From the NCBI GenBank assembly GCA_012517435.1, contig JAAYUY010000235.1, positions 1 to 32,042 of the forward strand: a DNA stretch of 32,042 nt. Reading direction: 5' to 3'. The position numbers were made by a program, and so were the translations under genes. How positions within the stretch are numbered: the stretch's first letter is position 1; every line of letters begins with the position of its first letter. The notes beneath the pieces are model-generated. The model was not told where the DNA came from, made no database searches, and worked only from the letters and a program-made list of their open reading frames with translations. Source of the stretch: Sphingobacteriales bacterium. GTDB lineage: Bacteria > Bacteroidota > Bacteroidia > CAILMK01 > JAAYUY01. Positions 25,328 through 32,042 of this stretch are shown in pieces.

Positions 25328-25335
25328 CAAAGCTA
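25328..25335 (-). promoter_or_regulatory. Probable -7 element of the glycosyltransferase-ribBA unit
   Basis: TAGCTTTG on the minus strand is an exact TAnnTTTG match, 19 bases before the glycosyltransferase ATG. The -33 region is only TTG-like. Confidence 0.5.
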
Positions 25336-25424
25336 AAACCTTCAGGCAGAGTAAACAAGGATTTTCATTTTACTGAACATATAAGTGTAAGGTTAACTCC
25401 AGCCATCTGAATTTACTGAGTGCG

Positions 25425-25456
25425 TTTTACAAGCTGAAATACTTGTTGTAATTTTG
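25425..25456 (+). promoter_or_regulatory. Promoter of the flavodiiron protein gene
   Basis: TTTT (25425-25428) and TAATTTTG (25449-25456), separated by 20 bases, fit the Bacteroidota consensus except for the last -33 base. The ATG at 25476 follows 19 bases later. Confidence 0.6.
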
Positions 25457-25475
25457 CCTGAAAAATCAAAATCAA

Positions 25476-26705
25476 ATGAATCAGAATAGAGTACTTGAAA
25501 TAATCCCCGGTGTTAAATGGATAGGTGCATTAGACCCCGACCTGCGTGTTTTTGACGTGATAATGGAGACAAAGTTTGGGACTACCTATAATTCCTATTT
25601 TATTGATGCAGAAAAAAAAGCCATTATTGAAACCGTAAAAGAGCCTTTTTTCAATGATTACCTTGAAAAAATCAAATCAGTTTGCGATCCCGCTGATATT
25701 GAATACATTATCCTCGACCATACTGAGCCCGACCATTCAGGCAGCCTGAAACACCTGCTGAAACACTGCCCGGATGCAACAGTTATTGGCAGTGGAAATG
25801 CTATTCGCTACCTGAACGATATTGTCAATTTCCCTTTCCGTTCAAAAGTAGTCAAAGATGGAGATGAATTGTCTTTGGGTAACAAAACATTGCGCTTTAT
25901 TGCCGCACCCAACCTCCACTGGCCGGATTCAATGTTCACCTATATGGTTGAAGATCAATTACTTTTTAGTTGTGATGCTTTCGGTGCCCACTATTGTGAT
26001 GAAAGAATGTTTGATGACAAAACAGGCAATTTTGACGAAGCTTTTGTTTATTACTTTGATGTCATACTGAAGCCTTTCAGTCGTTTTATGCTCAAGGCCA
26101 TTGAAAAAATTGAAAATCTTGACATTAAAATGATTTGCCCCGGACATGGCCCGATCCTTCGTTCATACTGGAAAAAATATGTTGACCTCTCGAGGGAATA
26201 CAGCAGGCAGGAACTTGAATTCAGAAAACCTGATAATCTCAGGGTTTTTATCCCTTATGTTTCTGCCTATGGCTATACACGAATCATTGCAGAAAAAATA
26301 GCCAACGGAATCAGACAGGCGGGAAATATAAGTGTGGAAATAGCAGACATTCAGGACAAAGATTTCCATTTCATCAATGAAAAACTAAGTTCTTCTTCAG
26401 CCCTGATTGTCGGTTCTCCAACCATCAATCAAAACATACTTCCTCAGATTTACAATCTCTTTGGGGCCATCAATCCCATACGGGATAAAGGAAAGTTATT
26501 TGCCGCATTTGGCTCTTACGGATGGAGTGGTGAAGGGCCCGATATTATCTCTTCAGCCCTCACAACCCTGAAACTCAAATCTGTTTCCGTGCCACTGAAA
26601 ATTAAATTTTATCCTTCTGAGGAAATTGAAAGGCAACTATTTGATTTTGGTTACGATTTCGGGAAAAAACTGTGTGAAAGCGCTGTAATAAATAGCGATC
26701 AATGA
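25476..26705 (+). CDS. Flavodiiron protein (A-type flavoprotein, FprA-like)
   Basis: The 409-aa protein reduces O2 to water and/or NO to N2O in the cytoplasm of anaerobes, protecting oxygen-sensitive enzymes such as the adjacent-region PFOR. The metallo-beta-lactamase-like domain (1-250) has the full diiron ligand set: His82, Glu84, Asp86 (DHTEPDHSGS), His148 (NLHWPDS), Asp167 (SCDAFGAH) and His224 (CPGHGP). A flavodoxin domain for FMN follows from about 255 (RVFIPYVSAYGYTR, IVGSPTINQNILP, AAFGSYGWSGEG). There is no C-terminal rubredoxin domain, so it is the basic class A form and needs an external electron donor such as rubredoxin, not found in this window. The gene is monocistronic. Confidence 0.95.
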   Translation: MNQNRVLEIIPGVKWIGALDPDLRVFDVIMETKFGTTYNSYFIDAEKKAIIETVKEPFFNDYLEKIKSVCDPADIEYIILDHTEPDHSGSLKHLLKHCPDATVIGSGNAIRYLNDIVNFPFRSKVVKDGDELSLGNKTLRFIAAPNLHWPDSMFTYMVEDQLLFSCDAFGAHYCDERMFDDKTGNFDEAFVYYFDVILKPFSRFMLKAIEKIENLDIKMICPGHGPILRSYWKKYVDLSREYSRQELEFRKPDNLRVFIPYVSAYGYTRIIAEKIANGIRQAGNISVEIADIQDKDFHFINEKLSSSSALIVGSPTINQNILPQIYNLFGAINPIRDKGKLFAAFGSYGWSGEGPDIISSALTTLKLKSVSVPLKIKFYPSEEIERQLFDFGYDFGKKLCESAVINSDQ

Positions 26706-26751
26706 TGCTTTGTGCAAAAAGGCTTAGTTAACAAGTGAAATCTTGATAAAT

Positions 26752-26786
26752 TTTGCATAATTAACCTGTCATTTTGCATAAATTTG
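26752..26786 (+). promoter_or_regulatory. Promoter and direct repeat upstream of the R-M operon
   Basis: TAAATTTG (26779-26786) is an exact TAnnTTTG match. The best upstream TTTG (26752-26755) is 23 bases away, slightly longer than ideal. An 11-base direct repeat ATTTTGCATAA occurs at 26750-26760 and 26771-26781, a 21-base step, and overlaps both promoter elements; it may be a regulator site. Confidence 0.5.
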
Positions 26787-26807
26787 TAATTAAAATTTTA
26801 CCATATA

Positions 26808-28109
26808 TTGAGCGACTTGAAAACGCATCATAAAATAATAAATGGTGACAGCAGACAAATGACAGAACTTGCAAATAGTTCGATTCATTTGATAATTACC
26901 TCACCACCTTATTGGCAACTAAAGGACTATGGTTCAAAAGATCAAATCGGGTTTCATGACAATTACGAAAGCTATATTAATAATCTGAATCTTGTTTGGA
27001 AAGAGTGCTATCGTGTTTTATATCCCGGGTGCAGGCTCTGCGTAAATATTGGCGACCAATTCGCACGCTCAGTTTATTATGGCCGATACAAAGTAATACC
27101 TATCCGGGAAGAAATAATAAAGTTTTGTGAAAATGTGGGCTTTGATTACATGGGAGCAATCATCTGGCAAAAGGTGACTACTTCCAATACAACAGGAGGC
27201 GGTGTACAAATGGGTTCATATCCTTATCCCCGTAATGGGATTCTCAAACTTGACTATGAGTTTATTCTCATTTTTAAAAAACTTGGGGAAGCACCAAAAC
27301 CCACAAAAGAGAAAAAGGAGCTTTCCAAGATGACAGCAGAAGAATGGAACACTTTCTTCTCAGGGCACTGGAATTTTGCAGGGGTCAGGCAAAACAATCA
27401 TATTGCCATGTTTCCCGAAGAATTGCCAAGACGATTAATTAAGATGTTCTCTTTCGTTGGCGATATCGTTCTTGACCCATTCACTGGAAGTGGAACAACA
27501 AATCTTGCGGCAAAAAATCTTGACAGGAATTCTGTCGGATATGAAATTAATCCCGAGTTCATCCCTATAATTCAAGAAAAGATAGGTGCAAATCAAATTG
27601 ACTTTCACGAAACCAGCTTTGAATTTATTATTCAAAAAACCACTTTTGACTTCGAAAAAGAAATTCAAAAATTACCCTATATTTTCAAAGATCCCCATAC
27701 TTTTGACAAAAAAGTTGATCCGAAAAAATTACAATTCGGTTCCCGCATTGATAAAAACGGGAATAAAAAACGAGAAGAATTTTTTACTGTTAAAGAAGTC
27801 ATTAGCCCTGAAAAATTAAAACTTAGTAATGGTCTTATTGTCAAACTCATTGGAATAAAGGAAAACCAGGGTATTAATGGCGAAGCAACGAATTTCTTAA
27901 AAGAGAAAACCAAGGGAAGAAAGGTATTCATGAGGTTTGACAATCAGAAATATGATAATGATAACAATTTACTGTGTTACCTATACCTTGAAAATAAAAC
28001 TTTTATCAATGCTCACCTGATTAAAAGCGGACTGGTTCAGGTGGATGTCGGTTTTGATTATAAATACAAAGATAAATTTTTAAACCTTTTGCGTCAAAGT
28101 AATGGCTAA
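26808..28109 (+). CDS. DNA methyltransferase (probably N4-cytosine) fused to a degenerate SNase-like domain
   Basis: This is the modification enzyme of a type II R-M pair. The catalytic motif IV is TSPPYW (31-36), which favours N4-cytosine methylation over DPPY-type N6-adenine enzymes. The AdoMet motif DPFTGSGTTN (223-232) follows it, so the order is beta-class with the target-recognition region in between. Residues about 330-433 resemble a staphylococcal nuclease fold (GLIVKLIGIKE, DNDNNLLCYLYLENKTFINA, HLIKSGLV). The positions of the nuclease's Arg35, Asp40, Glu43 and Arg87 are not conserved, so it is likely DNA-binding or structural. The start is a TTG at 26808 or the in-frame TTG at 26817; no ATG is available nearby. 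The stop overlaps the endonuclease start by 8 bases. Confidence 0.83.
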   Translation: MSDLKTHHKIINGDSRQMTELANSSIHLIITSPPYWQLKDYGSKDQIGFHDNYESYINNLNLVWKECYRVLYPGCRLCVNIGDQFARSVYYGRYKVIPIREEIIKFCENVGFDYMGAIIWQKVTTSNTTGGGVQMGSYPYPRNGILKLDYEFILIFKKLGEAPKPTKEKKELSKMTAEEWNTFFSGHWNFAGVRQNNHIAMFPEELPRRLIKMFSFVGDIVLDPFTGSGTTNLAAKNLDRNSVGYEINPEFIPIIQEKIGANQIDFHETSFEFIIQKTTFDFEKEIQKLPYIFKDPHTFDKKVDPKKLQFGSRIDKNGNKKREEFFTVKEVISPEKLKLSNGLIVKLIGIKENQGINGEATNFLKEKTKGRKVFMRFDNQKYDNDNNLLCYLYLENKTFINAHLIKSGLVQVDVGFDYKYKDKFLNLLRQSNG

Positions 28110-28737
28110 AGAATGGATTTTAAATTCAGCGATGAATCGCTTCCAGCTTAATTTCAAAAGAAATGTGGGGCCAACTTCTGAATCAATAAGAAAATGTTCA
28201 CCCAAAAACATTGATGAATGGCGTGATTATTACTTTAAAAACGTAAAGCCAAAAGATCATATCATTGAACTTGGCAAAAAACTTTACATTAAAATTACCG
28301 AAGTAATACAAGCTGAAGTATCCGAAATTACCGAACAGGACTGCATCGATTATATGATACAGTTGGTAATCGATCGAACCTACGAAGGATATGTAACAGA
28401 AATCCACACTGTGTATGGTCAGTTACAAAGAATTTTAGGCGTTAAAATTGAACCTGCTCCAGATGAATGGGACAGGCTTTTTAATGTTGACTTTTACATA
28501 AAAGTCAAAGAGAAATACATCGGGCTACAGATAAAACCAGTAAACTCAAACATTCAACTACCTGAAATATTCAAGGAATATAACCTGCAATCCGAATCCC
28601 ATCAAAAATTTACAGAAGTTTTCGGTGGAAAAGTATTCTATCTGTTTTCTACCAAAGTTGGAGATAAAAAAGAAATACAGAACAAAGAAATAATTGATGA
28701 AATCAAAAAAGAAATAGAACGACTGATGGCAGGTTAA
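28102..28737 (+). CDS. MjaI-family type II restriction endonuclease (predicted CTAG)
   Basis: The 211-aa protein resembles the MjaI endonuclease family: N-terminus MAKEWILNSAMNRFQLNFKRNVGPTSESIR and the central IEPAPDEWDRLFNVDFYIKV. MjaI cuts CTAG, so the same site is predicted. The likely catalytic core is Asp130 followed by Gln143-Ile-Lys145 (VDFYIKVKEKYIGLQIKP), a PD-(D/E)xK variant with Gln in place of the acidic residue. The gene overlaps the methyltransferase stop by 8 bases, as expected for a co-regulated R-M pair. Recognition of the family comes from recalled sequence similarity and was not searched. The two genes look more AT-rich by eye than their metabolic neighbours, consistent with horizontal transfer. 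Confidence 0.75.
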   Translation: MAKEWILNSAMNRFQLNFKRNVGPTSESIRKCSPKNIDEWRDYYFKNVKPKDHIIELGKKLYIKITEVIQAEVSEITEQDCIDYMIQLVIDRTYEGYVTEIHTVYGQLQRILGVKIEPAPDEWDRLFNVDFYIKVKEKYIGLQIKPVNSNIQLPEIFKEYNLQSESHQKFTEVFGGKVFYLFSTKVGDKKEIQNKEIIDEIKKEIERLMAG

Positions 28738-28932
28738 TAGGCCATTACCGTTAAAAATCAAGACTGGCTAATTCTTTTTAAAAGCATATTGCGTTCCTCT
28801 CATTTCATTTCATTATTATGCCGCTATAAAAAATTATTTCTACAACTCATCTCTGATTAACCATCTGATTTTCAGGTCATTCATTAGATTAACCGGCAAA
28901 AATTCAGTTTTTTTAGATGAAACTTTTTAAGA

Positions 28933-30174
28933 CTACAGTATCATACCTGCCCCTACCGTGTTATTTGTCTTTTCATCAATCAGAATAACGCTGCCGGTAA
29001 TTTTATTCTTTTTATAAATGTCAACAAACAAAGGACTGGAAACACGGAGAGAAACGCGTGCAATGTCGTTCATGCGGATATTTTTATCGTCCTGCAGCCG
29101 GTGAAGGGTATTGATGTCAACCTTGTAACGTATTTCTTTCACCATGCATTTAACTTCTTTGGTGGTATGTTTAAGGATAAACCTGTTGCCGGTTTCAAAA
29201 CCATTATCATAAAACCAGCACATCATAATGTCAATATCCTGTGTGATTTGAGGCTGGTTAAATTCCTTGACTATCATATCGCCTCTGCTGATGTCGATAT
29301 CATCATCCAGCTGAACACTGATACTCATGGGTGCATAAGCCAGTTCGACTTCTTTTCCCAGCATTTCGATGCTTTTAATCCTGGATTTGAAGCCTGAAGG
29401 AAGAACGATAACCGGATCACCTTTTTTAAAAATCCCTCCGGCTACCCTGCCTGCATAAGCTCTGTAATCATGATATTCTTCACGCATAGGTCGAATGACA
29501 TACTGAACAGGAAAGCGGCAGCTGATACGGTCATATTCACTCTCAACATACACATTTTCAAGCGCATAGAGCAATGTCGGACCTTGATACCAGTCCATGT
29601 TGGCACTCCTTTTCACTACATTATCCCCAAGTTTGGCACTGATAGGAATAAAACGTATATCCGGAACATCAATTTTTGAAGTAAAAGAAAGAAAATCATT
29701 CATGATATTATCGAAAACCTCCTGCCTGTAATCTACCAGGTCCATTTTGTTGATGCAAACAATAATGTGTTTAATACCCAACAAAGCTGAAATAAAGGTA
29801 TGTCTGCGGGTTTGTTCGAGCACGCCATTCCGGGCATCAATCAGAATAATCGACAGATTTGAATTGGAAGCACCGGTAACCATATTACGGGTGTACTGCA
29901 CGTGTCCCGGAGTATCAGCGAGAATAAACTTTCTTTTAGGAGTAGCAAAATAACGATAAGCAACATCAATGGTAATACCCTGTTCTCTTTCCGATTTCAG
30001 GCCATCGGTCAGCAAAGCCAGATTGACATGGTCTTCCCCCCTTCTCTTGCTTGACCTTTCAACTGCTTCAAGCTGATCGACAAAAATAGTTTTTGTGTCG
30101 TACAACAACCGCCCGATTAAGGTGCTTTTTCCATCATCAACGCTTCCTGCAGTAGCTAATCTGAGTAAATCCAT
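28933..30174 (-). CDS. cysN: Sulfate adenylyltransferase subunit 1 (GTPase)
   Basis: This is the regulatory GTPase of ATP sulfurylase, which with CysD makes APS from ATP and sulfate. The G1 loop is GSVDDGKST (10-18), G3 is DTPGH (87-91) and G4 NKMD (142-145). EF-Tu-like beta-barrel domains follow (about 215-413), with GRVAGGIFKKGDPVIVLPSG. At 413 aa it is the CysN-only form without a fused APS kinase; the separate cysC upstream fits. It is the last gene of the cysC-cysD-cysN unit, 123 bases after cysD. Confidence 0.95.
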   Translation of the reverse strand: MDLLRLATAGSVDDGKSTLIGRLLYDTKTIFVDQLEAVERSSKRRGEDHVNLALLTDGLKSEREQGITIDVAYRYFATPKRKFILADTPGHVQYTRNMVTGASNSNLSIILIDARNGVLEQTRRHTFISALLGIKHIIVCINKMDLVDYRQEVFDNIMNDFLSFTSKIDVPDIRFIPISAKLGDNVVKRSANMDWYQGPTLLYALENVYVESEYDRISCRFPVQYVIRPMREEYHDYRAYAGRVAGGIFKKGDPVIVLPSGFKSRIKSIEMLGKEVELAYAPMSISVQLDDDIDISRGDMIVKEFNQPQITQDIDIMMCWFYDNGFETGNRFILKHTTKEVKCMVKEIRYKVDINTLHRLQDDKNIRMNDIARVSLRVSSPLFVDIYKKNKITGSVILIDEKTNNTVGAGMIL

Positions 30175-30297
30175 TTTTTTCTAATTACTTTTTCTAAAAT
30201 CCTGAATCTCAATATCTTTTTTGATTATTTTCAAAATTCATTATTATGCTGACACCGGTCTTCCAAAATTCCTTGATCTGCAATCCGTCATTTTCAA

Positions 30298-31200
30298 TCA
30301 AAAATATCCTTCTTTTTTCCGGTCTTCCATAGCTGTTTCCGATCGTTTATCATCTGCCCTGCCAGCCCTTTCTGTTACCCTGAAAGCTGCCACCTCCCTG
30401 ATAATATCCTCAAGAGAATAGGCTTCCGATTCTATCGCCCCTGTACAGGTCATATCACCAATAGTTCTGAACCTGATCAGTTTTTCTTCAGCCACTTCAT
30501 TGGGTTTCATCACATTAACAGGATGAACTGCCAGCCATACGCCATCACGATTAAAAACCTTGCGTTTATGGGAGAAATAAAGGGAAGGCATTGGGATATT
30601 TTCCCGGGCAATATATTGCCAGACATCCATTTCCGTCCAGTTACTCAGCGGAAAAACCCTGAAATGTTCACCAAAATTTTTTCTGCCGTTAAAAAGATTC
30701 CAGAGTTCCGGACGTTGGTTTTTAGGATCCCACTCGCCAAATTCATTACGGTGGCTGAAAAATCTTTCTTTAGCCCTCGCCTTTTCTTCATCTCTTCTTC
30801 CTCCACCCATCGCACAGTCAAACTTATGATTTTCAATAGTTTCGAGTAAAGTTACTGATTGAAGCCAGTTTCGGCTGGCATTTACACCTGTTTCGTCTTT
30901 TACCTTTCCCGAATCGATAGTGTCCTGAACATAGCCGACAACCAGCTGAACTTCATACTTTTTCACCATTTCATCACGGTAATCCAGTGTTTCCTGAAAA
31001 TTATGACCGGTATCAATATGGACAATCGGGAATGGTATCCGTGCCGGCAAAAAAGCTTTCCACGCCAGATGAAGCAATACCATTGAGTCTTTTCCCCCTG
31101 AAAACAACAACATGGGTTTACTGAACACGGATGCGGCCTCGCGTATGACAAAAACCGCTTCAGACTCCAGATGATCGAGGTGAGATAAAGTATAACTCAT
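30298..31200 (-). CDS. cysD: Sulfate adenylyltransferase subunit 2
   Basis: This is the catalytic subunit of ATP sulfurylase, forming APS with CysN. The PP-loop motif LLFSGGKDSMVLLHLA (31-46) binds ATP. VHIDTGHNF, GGGRRDEEKARAKERFFS, FPLSNWTEMDVWQYI and the C-terminal RTIGDMTCTGAI are family signatures. At 300 aa it has the normal length. It starts 13 bases after the cysC stop and precedes cysN, the standard operon order. Confidence 0.96.
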   Translation of the reverse strand: MSYTLSHLDHLESEAVFVIREAASVFSKPMLLFSGGKDSMVLLHLAWKAFLPARIPFPIVHIDTGHNFQETLDYRDEMVKKYEVQLVVGYVQDTIDSGKVKDETGVNASRNWLQSVTLLETIENHKFDCAMGGGRRDEEKARAKERFFSHRNEFGEWDPKNQRPELWNLFNGRKNFGEHFRVFPLSNWTEMDVWQYIARENIPMPSLYFSHKRKVFNRDGVWLAVHPVNVMKPNEVAEEKLIRFRTIGDMTCTGAIESEAYSLEDIIREVAAFRVTERAGRADDKRSETAMEDRKKEGYF

Positions 31201-31213
31201 TCTTTTTCAATAT

Positions 31214-31810
31214 TTAGTATTTAATCAGCGACAATATTTCACGGTAACATTGCCTGATAGAACGTCTGACCGTTTTATTGTCGGTACGTATGATAAAGTT
31301 AGGATTTAATGGTTCTTCATATTCAGTATGAATTCCGGTAAAATTCTGAATTTTTCCCTCTCTGACTTTTTTGTAAAGGCCTTTAGGATCTCTTTTTTCA
31401 CAGATATCTATCGAACATTTGGCATAAATTTCATAAAAATTCTCAGGGCCGATAATCTGCCTGGCCATTTCCCTGATTCTTTCAGTAGGACTGATGAAAC
31501 AACAAATAGTAATCACACCGCAATCAACGAATAATCTGGCTACTTCTGCCACCCTCCTGATATTTTCTTCCCTGCTTTCAGCCGAAAAATCAAGGTCTTT
31601 GTTCAATCCTACCCGAACATTGTCGCCATCCAGCAATTTGGTCAGATAACCTTTGTGAAACAGCTTTCTTTCAAGTCCTTTTGCCAGCGTACTTTTACCT
31701 GAACCCGACAAGCCTGTAAACCAAAAAACCATCGCCCGTTGATTTAACATCTTCTCTTTTTCTTCACGGGTTACCGTCTGGCCGAATATTGGAAAAATGT
31801 TGTTGTCCAA
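31214..31810 (-). CDS. cysC: Adenylylsulfate (APS) kinase
   Basis: The kinase phosphorylates APS to PAPS, the sulfate donor. The Walker A motif is GLSGSGKST (33-41); LLDGDNVRVGLNKDLDFS and EENIRRVAEVARLF follow, then FISPTERIREMAR and GKIQNFTGIHTEYEEP, which are typical. The start is TTG at 31810, giving DNNIFPIFGQTVTREEKEKMLNQR, which matches the usual leader; the first ATG (31750) would delete it. It is the first gene of cysC-cysD-cysN and diverges from cysQ across 46 bases. Confidence 0.94.
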   Translation of the reverse strand: MDNNIFPIFGQTVTREEKEKMLNQRAMVFWFTGLSGSGKSTLAKGLERKLFHKGYLTKLLDGDNVRVGLNKDLDFSAESREENIRRVAEVARLFVDCGVITICCFISPTERIREMARQIIGPENFYEIYAKCSIDICEKRDPKGLYKKVREGKIQNFTGIHTEYEEPLNPNFIIRTDNKTVRRSIRQCYREILSLIKY

Positions 31811-31824
31811 GTGATTAATTCATT

Positions 31825-31832
31825 TACTTTTG
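31825..31832 (+). promoter_or_regulatory. Probable -7 element of cysQ
   Basis: TACTTTTG is an exact TAnnTTTG match, 24 bases before the TTG start of cysQ, in the short region shared with the divergent cysC. Confidence 0.5.
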
Positions 31833-31856
31833 TCGAAATTTTTAAAATTGCCCGTT

Positions 31857-32042
31857 TTGAACCACCCTGCAAATATACGGATTAATGAATTGAACAAAAT
31901 TGCTGTTCAGGCAGGAACGAAAATACTCGAAATATACCATGATTTTCAGCACTTTCCTGAAGTTGAATACAAAAGCGACCGCTCACCTCTTACACTGGCC
32001 GATAAAGCTTCCAACAACATCATCTGCCAGTATCTGTCGGAA
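31857..32042 (+). CDS. cysQ: 3'(2'),5'-bisphosphate nucleotidase, start only (3' truncated)
   Basis: The frame from TTG 31857 runs open to the window edge for 62 codons. It reads INELNKIAVQAGTKILEIYH and then VEYKSDRSPLTLADKASNNI, the inositol-phosphatase-fold start with the CysQ signature KSDxSPLTxAD. CysQ hydrolyses PAP to AMP, removing the by-product of PAPS use, which fits the divergent cysC-cysD-cysN operon. An in-frame TTG at 31848 is an alternative start. Metal-binding motifs further on are outside the window. Confidence 0.85.
   Translation, partial: MNHPANIRINELNKIAVQAGTKILEIYHDFQHFPEVEYKSDRSPLTLADKASNNIICQYLSE

Noticed and set aside
27816-28109. Active thermonuclease activity of the methyltransferase C-terminus
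   Set aside because: The fold looks SNase-like but the catalytic Arg and acidic positions are not conserved.
29101-29397. Plus-strand ORF of 98 codons inside cysN
   Set aside because: It lies wholly within the well-supported cysN on the other strand, with no family features.

Overview
The window reads as a chromosomal segment from an anaerobic or microaerophilic member of the Bacteroidota, probably a Bacteroidales or marine/sediment relative. The evidence is composition (AT-rich by eye), promoters of the TTTG-(about 20)-TAnnTTTG type, two secreted proteins with type IX secretion (T9SS) sorting tails, a CarboxypepD_reg-like TonB-dependent receptor, and an anaerobic gene set (pyruvate:ferredoxin oxidoreductase, flavodiiron protein, multiheme cytochrome). 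No rRNA, IS element, integrase or CRISPR array was seen. Families were assigned by reading motifs, without database searches.

Layout. 1-2252: the tail of a cytochrome b-like membrane protein fused to a 12-heme c-type domain, cut by the window edge. 2271-2774: an unrecognised protein. 2865-3055: a complete tRNA-Ala(GGC) unit with promoter and terminator. 3125-4225: mtnA. 4442-6060: a three-gene hipB-hipS-hipT toxin-antitoxin cassette with a regular operator array. 6314-7954: a secreted arylsulfotransferase-like T9SS cargo. 8154-8925: a nuclease-fold-like small protein and an HsmA-type membrane protein. 9067-11677: nadB and a 2-hydroxyacid dehydrogenase. 11670-13502: a membrane metallophosphoesterase and a secreted SagB-like nitroreductase. 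13566-14138: tag. 14233-18729: a probable operon of a small membrane protein, a TonB-dependent receptor and an RCC1-repeat T9SS cargo, closed by a strong terminator. 19046-22579: nifJ. 22921-25308: a membrane glycosyltransferase followed by ribBA (minus strand). 25476-26705: flavodiiron protein. 26808-28737: a type II restriction-modification pair whose endonuclease looks MjaI-like (CTAG). 28933-31810: cysC-cysD-cysN (minus strand), with the start of divergent cysQ at 31857.

How it fits together. NifJ, the flavodiiron protein and the cytochrome fit low-oxygen electron metabolism with defence against O2 or NO. CysC, CysD and CysN make PAPS from sulfate, and CysQ would clear the PAP by-product. 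Two maintenance or defence cassettes (HipBST and the R-M pair) sit among housekeeping genes. The most striking pattern is that, in a by-eye scan of the 32 kb, CTAG occurs only twice, both times inside the tRNA-Ala gene, in the same window that encodes a putative CTAG-specific R-M system.
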